Assembly (NCBI GenBank): GCA_029876055.1
Contig: CM056878.1
Coordinates: forward strand, 186,001-250,000
DNA length: 64,000 nucleotides
Direction: 5' to 3'
Origin: Madurella fahalii
Lineage: Eukaryota; Ascomycota; Sordariomycetes; Sordariales
Every line of letters starts with the position of its first letter. The first letter of the stretch is position 1. This document shows positions 47,110 through 58,574 of the stretch, piece after piece. Made by a program: the position numbers and the translations under genes. The notes under the pieces were generated by a model. It was given only the letters and a program-made list of their open reading frames with translations, had not been told where the DNA came from and made no database searches.

Positions 47110-48455
47110 ATGGACTTGAGCAAATTTGGCATCCTTCCTGGCACCGCCCGGAAGGATATTGTATCACCATTTACGGTCAACATCCCAGATGCCGAGATCG
47201 AGCGGTTGAAGACGCTCATTACCCATTCGAAAGTCCCAAGTGCATGCTACGAGAACGCGCTCCCCGACGGCAGTCGCAAGCTGGGCCTCCGCCGCGCGTG
47301 GCTGGTCGAAGCACAACGTGTCTGGGAGACCGAGTTTAACTGGTAACTAGAGCAGTCCGCGCTGCCCAGGTTCCTGGCCGCCTCGCTGACTGTCCCAGGC
47401 GATCTCGCGAGGGACAGATCAACGCTCTCCCCAACTTCACAGCCCCCGTTCCCCTCCCCAACACCAGCCATGAAATCAACATCCACTTCCTCGCCCTCTT
47501 CTCCTCCAACCCCTCCGCCACCCCCGTCCTCCTCATGCACGGATGGCCCGGCTCCCCGCTCGAGTTCCTCCCGCTTCTCAAACATATTTTGTCAACATAC
47601 CCAGACCCGTCCTCCCTCCCTTACCACTTGATCGTCCCGTCCCTGCCCGGCTTCGCTTTCTCGGACGCGTTCCCGGGCGATCAGCACTACGGCATGACCG
47701 ATGTCGCGCACGCGATGGACCACCTCATGACGAGCGCGTTGGGGCTGAAGCAGTACGTCGTCCAGGGCGGGGATATAGGCTCCTACGTGGGGCGGATCAT
47801 GACGGCCCGGTTCGATGGGTGCAAGGGGGCGTTGCTGAACTTCATCCCGCTGACGCCGCCGGAGGGGGCCGACGTTCTCAAGGACACGAACGAAACGGAG
47901 AAGAAGGGACTGCAGAGGACGGAGTGGTTCAGGTCGAATGCGATCGCGTACGCGATGATGCATTCCACGCGGCCGGCGACGGCGGGGCTCGTGTTGGGCT
48001 CGAGCCCCCTGGCGCTACTGGCGTGGGTGGCCGAGAAGTTTCTGGACTGGACGGATCCGAGGTCGTTCCTCGAGGACGGGGAGTTGGCCGATGGCGGGAA
48101 GTGCTCGAGGCGGCTGATGGACGAGGTTCTGGCCAGCGTCAGCCTGTACTGGCTCACTGGACGGGGCCACACATCTCTCTATGCCTACCGAGAATTGGTC
48201 CCGCCACCGGGTGAGTCATTTAAGGTCTTTTTCGGCCCAGAGTACCGCATACAGGAACCCAAGGTGCTGGGAATCTCCTATTTTCCGTTTGAGATTGCCC
48301 TTGTGCCGAGGAAGTGGGTTGAGGCGTCGGAGAACCTGGTGTTTTGGAGGGACCACTCGGTGGGCGGCCACTTTGCTGCACTGGAACAGCCGAGAGTATT
48401 ATTTGAAGATTTGGAGGCCTTCGTGGCTGGGTTTGCTGCACAGAAGTGGTCTTGA
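47110..48455 (+). CDS. Epoxide hydrolase (alpha/beta fold)
   Basis: Two exons, 47110-47342 and 47399-48455, are joined in phase (GTAACT...CCCAG, CTGAC branch) to restore FNWRSREGQINALPNF; 429 residues. The N-terminal part is the epoxide-hydrolase N domain (FTVNIPDAEIERLKTLI and the following tryptophan-rich cap). The oxyanion motif is HGWPGSPLEF, the nucleophile is Asp203 in QGGDIGSYVGR and the base is His402 in VGGHFAALEQP. It is soluble, without a signal peptide. The enzyme opens epoxides with water to give diols. With the nearby P450 and GST genes it could serve detoxification, but no operon-like link is implied. Confidence 0.92.
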
Positions 48456-49778
48456 TGGGCGGTTACCGAAGCTACCACCCCCAATAGGAAAACCTGTTAT
48501 CTACCATTCACTCCGCAGCGCTACTAGCAATGACGAAATGATTGTCATGACAACGTTTCTTATTCTTTATTCCATATATTACTCTCCAAGCACTGTGATA
48601 CCATGCATGTTTATATTGCCAGTGACAGGAATGAACGTCAATGGTGGGGGTAATATCATGATAGGGGGAAGCTTGAAGCGCTGTAGTGGCATCTAACTAC
48701 AACCCTTTAGCTGACTCGACTGTCTCGGACCTGAATACTGGCTGCGATAACGTATCCTTGGAGCTAACCGATGACTCGACTGTGCCGCTTGGATAAAATA
48801 TTTTAGTTCCGTGTTTGGTTCTTGATGAGAATCATCCCTCGAGTGACTTCTCCCATGAGCCTTTCGAATGGTACTCACTGGTACATCAACGCTAACTTTG
48901 CTAATAACACCCCATGTCCAAAAGTTCATAGCTCAACGCCGAAACTTCCAGTCAGACTCTGATTCATGCGTTCCAAGTTACCGGGAGCGGTTTGCGTCGT
49001 AACCTCGAACCGGCCGTACGGATACTACTACGTTTACGGGAGGCTGAAATGGCGGTCTACTGAGCCGACCGGTGTACCGCGGATTGTGAATGCGAGGAGA
49101 AGGATCACGAGGCTGATAGAAGCATTAGCCCCGTGATGCTGACTGCAGATGGAGGCACAGCCGCCTAGCTGCGTCACTTATGGCCAGAAAACAAGTTGGA
49201 AGCTAGATAACTGAGCGCAGCCTGATTGAGGCTAACATCGGCATTGGTAAGTATGGCCAATGAACTGGGTCATCACAAGGTGACGGAATTGGAAGACTGT
49301 GCCAAAAACCTTACGTTGGGTTGTTATGCGCATGGATAACTCTCTCCTATTCCTTTCCTGGCAAAATTCCCGGTTAGTCCTAAGCTGAACTGGACTGGGC
49401 CCATGCAGGCCCTGCAAAAGACGCGGTCAACGCGCCACGTTCGTATTTAACATCCTTAGTGGAAGCGTAAACAATTGCTGGGCATGAGTTTTACAATCTG
49501 CGCTAACCCAGTAAAGCAGAGCCCCTCAAGACCCATGGACACCGTGAGTTGGACCCAGGGACTCTTCAACATGTCGGTGGTTGGATCTTTTCAGCGTGAC
49601 AGGCCGTACCTATAGAGAGGATTGTTAAGGCCGTAATTGACCCGAAATGACGACGCTGACATGTGAAGCACTCCGCTGTACCACGCGAGGTACAGAGACA
49701 AATTTTTCGTGTACAGTTTGTTAAGAACGAGCGTGGGTCTCGCGGCTCAGGTAGGTCGTCCGCGAACTCTAGCTCCAC
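48456..49778. other. Intergenic spacer between convergent genes
   Basis: No supported gene is seen. ORFs are short, overlapping and featureless. Confidence 0.55.
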
Positions 49779-50696
49779 TCAGAGATTGAAGGTGTGTGCA
49801 TGGATGTTAATCGTTGAGACCTTCCACGTTTTGCCCGAGTCCGTTGTTTCGAAGCTTGAAGCGTCTGCTTCGTTTATTACCACCGTTCTCCCAAACGAGG
49901 GATCCGCAGTATTGAGGATGATGGTGGTCGCCAAGTATTCTAACAACTGAAATTAATTTCGTGTCATAGACGTACAGCTGATAGGGACGCCTACGGTGTG
50001 CGACCACAGTTCCCTGGCACGCCCAATCCTGGCATTCCACGGCAGTGCCCCAGCCGTCTGCGAAGCCGGATTTTGTGGACAAGACGGACACTATCGTACC
50101 GTTCACAGTGACAGTCTGGTCGTACTGTTGTGTAGTGTCGTTGTATTTATCTGAACGGCGGGTAAGTCCCTACTCAATCGAGGATGCAGGCACCCGAGGG
50201 AAACTAACAATGCATGGTCATATGAGTGCCCGGCGAAGCTGGCAATTGTCGTCCGTAGAGTTGATACCCTGAACAGCATGTTAGCACTGAACGCCCAGTT
50301 CCAGCCTTGGCAGTTCGTCGACCGGCTCACTCTGTAGCGTGCTAGCCCAGATGCACCATTGTCCCATACTGGCACCACAGTTTCTGCGAATATGTCAATA
50401 CATTCAAACATGCAACCACACTACACTAGACTCTCCACTCACGCTCCTGGATTCGAGAAGGAGACTGCGAGAGCCTGGATAAGATCCTTGCTTGTTGTAC
50501 CCATTCCCGCCCAAAGTGCCAGTCTATCCTTCTGTGGACTCGGTACAGGGGGAAGCACCAAAGTTGTCATTGATTCTCGAATCCATGCGTCCCCTTTTAT
50601 CGGACCAGTAGAGAAGTACGGTCCGAAACCAATTTTGTTCTGACAGTCGACCGTGTCTAGGAAGGCCAGAGCGGCCAAGACAATGTAAACGTACAT
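49779..50696 (-). CDS. Small secreted protein, five exons
   Basis: Five exons on the minus strand, 50696-50443, 50383-50331 (53 nt), 50268-50209 (60 nt), 50150-49995 and 49939-49779, give 227 residues with every phase matching. It starts with a signal peptide (MYVYIVLAALAFLDTVDC). The mature part contains FGPYFSTG, LALWAGMGTTSKDLIQALAV, NCGASMGQWCIWASTLQ, QLPASPGTHMTMHYKYND, QTVTVNGTIVSVLS, SGFADGWGTAVECQ and TADPSFGRTVVINE. I recognise this set of motifs from secreted fungal proteins of unknown function. The WAG...IQ pattern loosely recalls concanavalin A-like folds and G1 (eqolisin) peptidases, but the second catalytic Glu is not evident, so no peptidase claim is made. Each single exon is too short to stand out by itself. 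Confidence 0.85.
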
Positions 50697-51234
50697 GCTG
50701 AGCTGATTTATGAAGCACAACCTAGGCAAGTCGTCGAAGAGCGAGATACGTAGGGCGCTTCTACCCCTTTTTGAACTCGCCACATGTTGTGTTGCTGATA
50801 CATTATTACCAGGAAATGGGTTAACCCGGCATGGACGGGCGCTGATCAACTGTGGTTTTTAGCCGGTAACTCATTGGAGGAAATTTCAAACCACCCCCGC
50901 CGAAGTGCGAGAGAGCACCGAGAATGCAGGGCATGGCGGAAATTCTCCGTCAGAGTAGGGTATATAGAGGTAGGCGGCTCGTGGGGTATAGTAGCGGGAT
51001 TTTTCCGAGAGGGCGAGGTGTACTGCTAGGTCGCCGGCGTACCCGTATGATTTGTTCCTCGCAGGATTTGTATTGTGTTGCCAACTCCTGGTCAACCTTT
51101 CCGGCTGGGCGGTTCAATTTGTGCCTTTTCTTTGGTGGCTTAAAGCAGCCGCGGGTGAGTAGGGTAAGGCTGATTATATACACAAGACGCAGGCTCCCCT
51201 CTTCGCGCCGGACAAACGGATCCCAGCAACCACG
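50697..51234. other. Divergent promoter region of two secreted-protein genes
   Basis: About 540 nt between start codons of the five-exon secreted protein (-) and the six-hairpin glycosidase-like protein (+). No coding sequence is supported. Confidence 0.6.
51175..51180 (+). promoter_or_regulatory. Putative TATA box of the glycosidase-like gene
   Basis: TATATA lies 55 nt before the start codon at 51235. The spacing suits a core promoter; not otherwise supported. Confidence 0.35.
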
Positions 51235-54154
51235 ATGATTCCGGCAACACGGCTCCTGCTCCTGGCACTCTCCATTCCTTGGTTAGCTGTCGGGCAAGAT
51301 AATCTAGGAGTCGGAAACGGGCATGTTAACCGCAGCATCAAGAACTTTGATGTGCAAATACTACGCGATGCCCAGACACTCGCCTCGCTGAGACCAGCGG
51401 ACAGCACGTTCGACTTCCTGCCCCTAGATTATCTCTCGCGGAGAGCTCGAAATGGGCAGTATCATTGGGGCGATCTGACTCTCCGCTACCGCGAGCTCAA
51501 CACGATAGACTGGGTTGATGTCAACTCGGCAACGGCGCGCAAGCCGGTCACGTCATTGCAAACTGATGCTTTGTCGGCTGCGAATTTGGCACCGAGCTTG
51601 CCGACATCGTTACCCTTGAACATAACTAGAGAGTGGATCGACGTGGGTGGCGATCTAGGGTTACGATTCACTCTCACCAACAGCGGGAAGGTGGCCGTGG
51701 AGATTGGCAGTCTCGGCTTGCCAGCCGTATTCAACAGCATTCTTACCGGTCGAACCGCCGAGCAGATCCAACAGAAATGCTCCCTCGCCGACCCTTACGT
51801 CGGGATGCACGGAGGCTATATCCGTGTAGTGCCTGTCCGTGGTGTCGGCGCCGCCCTGGTCGTCACGCCACTCGGCGACACGCCTTTTGAGGCTTGGCGC
51901 AACCTCGCAGAGACAAGCTACTCTGACACGGGGTATGGCAGCCAGACATTCGAAGGCTATTACGAATGGCAGGTGTTCAGCAAGGCATGGGCGACGAAAG
52001 AGTGGGCTTCTAGTGAGCCTTGGAATCCGCCGACCTCACGAGTGCTACAACCGGGGCAGTCTTTTACGGCCGGCGTCCGGTTCTCATTGGTCAAAGGCGG
52101 CGTTCGACATATTGACAAGACTCTCCTAAGCACCGGCACCCCCGTCGTTGTCGGCGTGCCTGGTTACATTGTGCCTCGCGGTTCCGTGGCCCAGCTCTCA
52201 ATCCGACTTCCTACGAATTTGTCGGTGACCTCGATGAGCGTGAACCCGCCTACAGCGCTGCAAGTGACTGATGCAGCCGACGGTTTATACCAAGTTGTCC
52301 CAGACGGCCGTGCATGGGGCCGAGCCAGACTCTCCATAGCATACTCAGACGGGCGGGTGCAGACAATCCACTATTGGGTCACAAAGCCGGCCAACGAGGC
52401 GGTAGCAGACCTCGGCCAATTTCTCACGACCAAACAATGGTACAACGACACATCCGACCCCTTCGGCCGAGCCCCTTCCGTCATGAGCTACGACTACGAG
52501 AGCCGATCTATCGTTACACAGGACAACCGCGTCTGGATCGCCGGGCTGAGCGATGAAGGCGGCGCTGGTTCCTTCCTCGCCGCGGCCATGAAACAAGCCG
52601 TACAACCCCATGCGGACGAGGTAGCCCGGCTCGAGCAATTCGTCGACGGTGTCCTCTGGGGTAAACTTCAGAACAACGACTTCACGGTACGCAAGAGTCT
52701 GTTTTTCTACCAGCCATCGTTGGTCCCGGGCTTCAGCTATAATCGTGCATTCGACTGGTACGTCATACGTGAGCTCTTTCCCACCCTTTTCGGTTGTTTT
52801 CGGAGCCAAGCGAAAACAAAAGAAAAAAAAAATGAAAAAAAAAAGACTTTCGAGATAAATCGCTCCCTCGCGAACCCTATCCCAAAACCACCTTTAAGAG
52901 AAACGCATGGCTGATATTGTTGGGCAGGAACACTTGGATGTCATGGGACAGATCGCACGCATATGCTACGGACCGCGCCTATAACTATGTCCACGTAGCG
53001 GCGGCGTACTGGGCGCTGTATCGAGCGGGCCGCGCGTATCCGGACCTGCTGGCGCGGCGAACGTGGGAGTGGTATCTTGACCAGGCCTATGAGACTGTGA
53101 TGAAGTGCATGACGGGAAACGTGGGTTATTCACACGAAGGGTTGATGGGCGAGACGGTCTTTGGCGAAATTCTGGCCGATCTCAAGCGCGAGGGGTGTGC
53201 TACCCAGGTGACTGCCTTTGAGGCAAGTATGCGCGCGCGAGCGCGGCGTTGGGATGCGGCGGCCGTACCGTTTGGGAGTGAGATGGCGTGGGATTCGACA
53301 GGACAGGAGGGAGTCTATTACTGGTCAAGGTAAATCATTCGTCCCCGGAGTCTGAATTCAATTGCTCTTGTTCCGCTTACAAATGTTCCAGATATTTCGG
53401 CTACAACGCAACAGCGACCAAAACACTCAATACGGTTCTCGGCTACGACCCAACGGTCCCTCACTGGGGGTGGAACGGAAATGCCCGCCGGTACTGGGAT
53501 AACGTGTACGGAGGGAAACTCCGGCGCATCGAGCGGCAGATCCACCATTACGGATCTGCTCTAAACGCGCTTGTTCTTCTGTCAGCTTTCCGCAGCGACC
53601 CGAGCGACAGCTACCTCCTCCGAGTCGGCTACGGCGGCATGACGGGAGCCCTATCCAACATCAACCAAGAGGGATTCGCCTCGGCATCATTCCACTCGTG
53701 GCCGGACACGCTCCGATGGGATGGATACAGCGGCGACTACGGGCCTGGCTTTGTGGGGCTCGCTCTCGGGTCGGGAACCTATCTGGTCGAGGACGTTGAG
53801 GCGGATGGGCTGTTAGTCTACGGAGGCAATCTCACCACGACGGGTGGCGTAAGCACGGTCTACACGCAAGACGCTTTCCGCAGGAGGGCATTTGTGGGCC
53901 CGTTGGGGTTATTGGTGACTATTGACGCAGGTGTCATTTTGGACTTCACCTACCGTGCGGCCGATAGAGCCGTGTCCCTGACACTGTCGCAGCTGGAAAG
54001 AGGCCCCAAAGCAGCGTCATCAGTGGTATGGCTGGAGACAACGGCCGGTACGGGCAAGTTCACCGTCACTACACCGGGGTTGGCGCAGACACGGCTTGGA
54101 TGGCAGGTTCCTTTAGATACGGTGCCGGTGACTATAGACATCGGGCCGGCTTAG
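51235..54154 (+). CDS. Secreted six-hairpin glycosidase-like protein (DUF5695-type)
   Basis: Three exons, 51235-52757, 52928-53329 and 53392-54154, give 895 residues with matching phases. The N-terminus is a signal peptide (RLLLLALSIPWLAVGQ). The first half is beta-rich, and the second is helical and Trp/Tyr-rich: FDWNTWMSWDRSHAYATDRA across the first junction, then TWEWYLDQAYETV and FGSEMAWDSTGQEGVYYWSR up to the second junction. GYNATATKTLNTVLGYDP and SWPDTLRWDGYSGDYGPGF follow. This fits fungal proteins annotated as six-hairpin glycosidase-like or DUF5695. Glycan hydrolysis is plausible, but no catalytic acid pair can be named. Intron 1 (170 nt) contains an A-rich run. The protein is likely extracellular. 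Confidence 0.85.
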
Positions 54155-55403
54155 ATGATGGATTCTCGTCTTGCATTCGCCCTCCCTATCTGCCTGATGC
54201 ACAACGGGTTATGGGTCGACGGAGATGATCCAGCGGTTGGCGCGTACAATCACGTGGCCGTATGCATGGGTGTTGGGAGGTGGGGCTAGGGAGAAGAGTT
54301 AGATTACTGTATCATTGTGGGCGTGTTTCGGTTTGGTTGTAATTAGGGGATGGCAAAGGTGTAGGAATGGGTATATTCGTTGATCAGGGGTCCCCAAGTG
54401 GTACTTGACGCGTAAGACAACAGCAAAAGGATCCATCACAATGCAGAACTTATAAATCTTATCTAAGAGGAACCAGGAATTACATAGACAATTCCCCAAT
54501 TTACTGGACGATCCAACCTCGTACAATTTCGGCATTAGACAGGGAATCAAAGAGCGTTTAGTTCTTAGACCACACCCGGGCCACAACACTTGTGGTCGGG
54601 ATCCATGATAATCCGGTTTTCGCAGCCGGCTGCAGACTTGGGCCGTACTCCTCGATCTACCAAGGGGTACTTCCATGTTAACTCGGGAGCGTGGAACGTG
54701 GTGGGTTTTGCCTCAGCAGCCGGGCAACTTTTGACGAGTCCTCAGTCCGGAACTGACTTATCAGTTGCGATGAAGCGGGCAGCTGATCACGTCATCCTTG
54801 GCGACGGGAATAGCGGGCCTGCCGTGGATGTGACTGGGGATGCATATAGGTAACTGTTGTATAAGTGATGACCGATAGCGGTTCCACGAACGCAGGCGCG
54901 CGCGCACACACCCACAGCCCCGGGTGTGACGGAGACGGTTGGCTCGCCAGCCCTGACAAAAGCGGAATAAGCTTGGTCAGGCTGGAAATTGCAAGTCTGG
55001 CACGCTTTTGCCAATCAGGACTGCTACACGAGGAAATTAGCAATTTTGCGCACGGGGATTGTCGTGATAGCGTACGGTACCACGGCCGCGGGTCAAGATG
55101 TACACAGCGCATGACTAGGTACGAGGGTGAGATGGCGCAGACCACGCTGGTTTTCCTGGCCAAACTTCCCTGGACTTGTACGACGGCCCATCCCGCCTTG
55201 GGCCAAGCTTGACTTTTGGACGGCTCCCACCACCCCATTGTGCCGCAAACACGCAGGCCGCAAACAGCTTGTCCGGTCTCTTTGGGCACATGTCCCAACC
55301 AGAGGAGGAGCCAGAAGCCGGGAGCCGCAGCGCGGCTGGAGTTGATGCCGATGTTTTCCTATAATAATACCGGGAGCGCCTGGAACGGAGCAATTGCAAG
55401 GCA
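54155..55403. other. Intergenic spacer
   Basis: No gene is seen. Overlapping ORFs on both strands around 54.8-55.4 kb have no motif. Confidence 0.55.
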
Positions 55404-57035
55404 ATGCACTCACCCAGTAAAAGCTGTCTCAACTGCCGAGCTAGTACATCCCAATCCGGCCTCCCCAAAAAAAACATGTCTGTGCCATTTGCCTGGACCG
55501 CCCAAGACGCCGGTATCAAGACATGCATTAGGGACACGTCGCCTCCACTACCGTCTGACGGCGCCGTGCGGCTGACCAAGCCCTGCAGAAGCCGCGACTT
55601 CGGGCGCCTGCACATTCATGAGGAAATCCGCGTGGTGGAGCTGGATGCCGGGGGATCCGCGCGTGGCGACGGCGACTCGCTGGCCGCCTCATTGGAGCGC
55701 CGTGCGCCGGCGAGAGGCCGAGCCGAGAGGGCCCAGAATAATAAGGGCGAGAGTGAGGCGGGTGAGACTGTGTGCTGTCCGCGAGAGCTCCTTCACCGTG
55801 TGCTGGAACAAATGGTCATTATCGTCCCCTGCAAAAACGAGGAAGTCGAGGTCATCAAGCACGTTATTACGGCGATTCCAGCGTCTTGCCTAGTTATCCT
55901 GGCCTCTAACTGTGAGCGGAGGGTCCATGACCGATACGTGCAGCAGGTAGAAATGCTCAAGACTTTTGACGGTTCCCCGAGACAGATCCTGGCCGTCCAC
56001 CAGAAGGACATTGGAGCGGCCGCTGCGTTCAAAGAGGCCGGAATGCCCGAGCTGGTCGACCCGGTCGATGGGACGATCCGCAACGGCAAGGGTGAGGGCA
56101 TGCTCCTTGGAATTGCCATTGCAGCTGCGTTCTTTCCCGAGCGCCGCTACGTTGGCTTTATCGACGCTGACAACTTTTACCCTAATTCGGTAAACGAGTA
56201 CTGCAGGGCTTTTGCCGCCGGGCTCGCCTTGTCTCAGCCTCCGGAGCTGGAACATACCATGGTCCGGCTCCGCTGGTCGTCGAAACCAAAGTTCCAGGGC
56301 GGCCAGCTCGTCTTTGTCCGCGAGGGCAGATGCTCGAGAATTGTCAATTCATGGCTCAATAAGCTGCTCGTGTCCGTGGGGGCGGAATGCAGCCGCATGG
56401 ATACGGGCAGGGTGCCGACCAACAAAACCGGGGAAGGGGCCGGCCTGGTGTCGACCGGGAACGCGGGTGAGCATGCCATGACTATGGAGCTGGCGAGCAA
56501 GCTGAGGATGGCAGCCGGCTATGCCATCGAGCCGTTTCATTTTACCGACCTCCTGGAGCGGTCGGGACACTGCGTCTCTTCGGGGAAGCAGAACGGCGTG
56601 GCTTACGGCACACCCAGCCACAGGGGTAATATCAACGGTGCCAGAAAGACGCCACAGCCCCTCCAGAAACCCGTCCGAGTTCTTCAGATCCGGACGCTCA
56701 GCCCGCATTTCCACCGCGCGTCCGATAAAGCCCACATTCGCAGTATGTGGGCAGCCGGGCTCGGTGCTGTTTACCACCACTTGTCCCATCTGTCTCCCGG
56801 CGAGGCAACATCGGGCTCGGAGGCCATTAAAACGCTGCGCAAGGAAATGCACTCGTTCGCCGCCGAGCACGGAGGAATCGACCCTAGAACGGGAGAGCTG
56901 CCGCGGCCGACCGTCTATCCCGCCCTGGATGGCATCGACATGGAGCGGTTTCGGAGGGTCTTGGGAATGAGTGGGCTGGCGGGATCTCTCAAGTGCTTCG
57001 GGTTGGCCAGAAATGGCAATCGCATCCATCCATGA
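55404..57035 (+). CDS. Mannosyl-3-phosphoglycerate synthase (GT55)
   Basis: A single exon of 543 codons from the first ATG; a second ATG at 55476 (MSVPFAWTAQDAG) is also possible. The enzyme transfers mannose from GDP-mannose to 3-phosphoglycerate, the first step to the compatible solute mannosylglycerate. The GT-A fold begins with VIIVPCKNEEVEVIKHVI. Further family motifs are IRNGKGEGMLLGIAIAA, the metal-binding FIDADNFYPNSVNEY, RLRWSSKPKF and GNAGEHAMTMELA, and the C-terminal HFHRASDKAHIRSM. The N-terminal 120 residues before the GT-A fold include a fungal insertion (EAGETVCCPRELL region). No phosphatase gene for the second step lies next to it. The family is best known from thermophilic prokaryotes and some ascomycetes. 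Confidence 0.93.
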   Translation: MHSPSKSCLNCRASTSQSGLPKKNMSVPFAWTAQDAGIKTCIRDTSPPLPSDGAVRLTKPCRSRDFGRLHIHEEIRVVELDAGGSARGDGDSLAASLERRAPARGRAERAQNNKGESEAGETVCCPRELLHRVLEQMVIIVPCKNEEVEVIKHVITAIPASCLVILASNCERRVHDRYVQQVEMLKTFDGSPRQILAVHQKDIGAAAAFKEAGMPELVDPVDGTIRNGKGEGMLLGIAIAAAFFPERRYVGFIDADNFYPNSVNEYCRAFAAGLALSQPPELEHTMVRLRWSSKPKFQGGQLVFVREGRCSRIVNSWLNKLLVSVGAECSRMDTGRVPTNKTGEGAGLVSTGNAGEHAMTMELASKLRMAAGYAIEPFHFTDLLERSGHCVSSGKQNGVAYGTPSHRGNINGARKTPQPLQKPVRVLQIRTLSPHFHRASDKAHIRSMWAAGLGAVYHHLSHLSPGEATSGSEAIKTLRKEMHSFAAEHGGIDPRTGELPRPTVYPALDGIDMERFRRVLGMSGLAGSLKCFGLARNGNRIHP

Positions 57036-57063
57036 TGTCGAACTTTCCACCACCAACATGTTT

Positions 57064-57096
57064 TGATTTTTGATTTTTGATTTTTTGATATTTTGT
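57064..57096. repeat. TTTTTGA short tandem repeat
   Basis: Four to five imperfect TTTTTGA units lie about 30 nt after the stop of the GT55 gene, probably within its 3' UTR. Confidence 0.8.
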
Positions 57097-57352
57097 TCAT
57101 CTTTTATTTTCCCTATCGTTTTATGCCTTAACTTCACAGCGTTCTACAGAGAAAGACCGTCGTCGCAAGACACACTTAGCAGGTTACCCCGGGTAGGGAG
57201 GACTATTACGGCAGAATTCTCTACTGGAGTCATAGACTAGCGAATGTCATTCACAACTCAATCAATCAACCTTCCTGAATGCCTATTGGGCCTCCAATTT
57301 AGCCACAACAGCATTTTGCTACTCGATGCGAAGCCAAGTGCTGAGGCAAAAA

Positions 57353-57373
57353 CCCCCCCCCCCCCCCCCCCCC
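57353..57373. repeat. Poly-C run, 21 nt
   Basis: Twenty-one consecutive C residues. On the minus strand this is a G run able to form a G-quadruplex. The exact length is prone to sequencing error. Confidence 0.9.
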
Positions 57374-57677
57374 AAGCGGCCGGTTATGCGACCAGGGGTC
57401 GTCCGGGCTCCCTCGTACATCCTCAAATCGCGGGCGCCGCTCTGGGTGCAACACTCGTCTTGTGATAACGTCTATGGCGTTGAGGCAGTGTGATATGACG
57501 GTGGAATTGGTCTCTCGGGATGTTGGAGGCTTCGTTCATTGTTCAGGGTGGGGTGCGTTCACCGAGGCAACAAACAAGCACGACTCAGGGCGGCTGTGAT
57601 TTGCGCGACCAAATCTGTAGATTGCATCTACACCACTAAATAGGTACAGGTACCCCAGGCGGCAGGCAACGCCCTCT

Positions 57678-58574
57678 TCAACCAGAATTGGCGCCTCTGG
57701 TAGCCGCAAACTGATGCACATATCTCAATTCGCCCTGTACGACCCTCAGCTCGAACACGGCCGGCGCGCCGCCGAGGCTCCCATCCTTCGCAATCACGCT
57801 CACCGAACCGACCGAGGCATCAATAACGTACCTCCTCTCCGTGATACCCTCTCCGCCTTCCGGCGGTAGGCTCAGCCCTTCGACGCAGCTCTCCCCGCCG
57901 GCCGTGTACACGCTCCCCTCGAGCCTCGCGCAGGGTCGGCCCCAGGGGACCGCCACCACTCCGGCCCCCGCAGTGCCGTTCCCTCCCGCCCCGGCAGCGC
58001 CACCCGCGGTGCCCCCAAGCAGATCGAGGTACGCCGCAGCCACCCCCTCCAGGGACTCGCGCGTGTCCTGCGCGGCCCGGCTGATGGCGCCCCAGTCCTC
58101 GCCCTCGACGTGGGCCAGCGCGGCCGTGAAGTTGTCCATCTGCCAGTCCCCCTCCCCCACGTACACCACGTCCATCCTCTGCACCCGCGTCAGACGCGCG
58201 TCCGTGGTGCTCATGTTGAAGTGGATCTGCGCCCCCAGCAGCAGCTTCTCCGCCTCGTTCTCGGGCCGCGCGAGGATCAGCTTGGTGAAGCTTGCGCAGG
58301 CGTCCTGGTCGATGAGCGTGTGCGAGTGCTGCACGGTGAGCGGGCTGGACAGGAGGCTGCTGGACGAGTTGATGGTCAGGGGCTCGCCGTTTTGCGTGTA
58401 TTGGAGGTCGGGCGAGGAGAAGATGGGGTCTGAGCGCGTGCCCGCGGCTTGGGATTCGATGAAGATGTCTGTGGCGCTGCGCAACGAGGCCCATTGACAC
58501 CGGAGGGCCTGCGACCGGGCCGCCGGTGTCAGGAGAAGGGTGGAGAGGAGGGTGAGAAGATGAGGGCGAGGCAT
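57678..58574 (-). CDS. Secreted DUF8021-like protein
   Basis: A single minus-strand exon of 298 codons. The N-terminus is a signal peptide (HLLTLLSTLLLTPAARSQA). The segments FTKLILARPENEA, RMDVVYVGEGDWQMDNFTAA and YVIDASVGSVSVIAKDGSLG resemble the SnoaL-like DUF8021 repeats of fungal secreted proteins. Potential N-glycosylation sites are present (NSS, NMS, NFT, NGT). A Gly/Ala-rich insert (residues about 185-205) looks like a flexible linker. Enzymatic activity is not known. The family call rests on motif memory and is moderate. Confidence 0.75.
   Translation of the reverse strand: MPRPHLLTLLSTLLLTPAARSQALRCQWASLRSATDIFIESQAAGTRSDPIFSSPDLQYTQNGEPLTINSSSSLLSSPLTVQHSHTLIDQDACASFTKLILARPENEAEKLLLGAQIHFNMSTTDARLTRVQRMDVVYVGEGDWQMDNFTAALAHVEGEDWGAISRAAQDTRESLEGVAAAYLDLLGGTAGGAAGAGGNGTAGAGVVAVPWGRPCARLEGSVYTAGGESCVEGLSLPPEGGEGITERRYVIDASVGSVSVIAKDGSLGGAPAVFELRVVQGELRYVHQFAATRGANSG

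Larger units (their letters stand above)
57036..57677. other. Spacer between convergent GT55 and DUF8021-like genes
   Basis: It contains the 3' ends of both genes, a T-rich repeat and a poly-C run. No coding sequence is supported. Confidence 0.6.
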
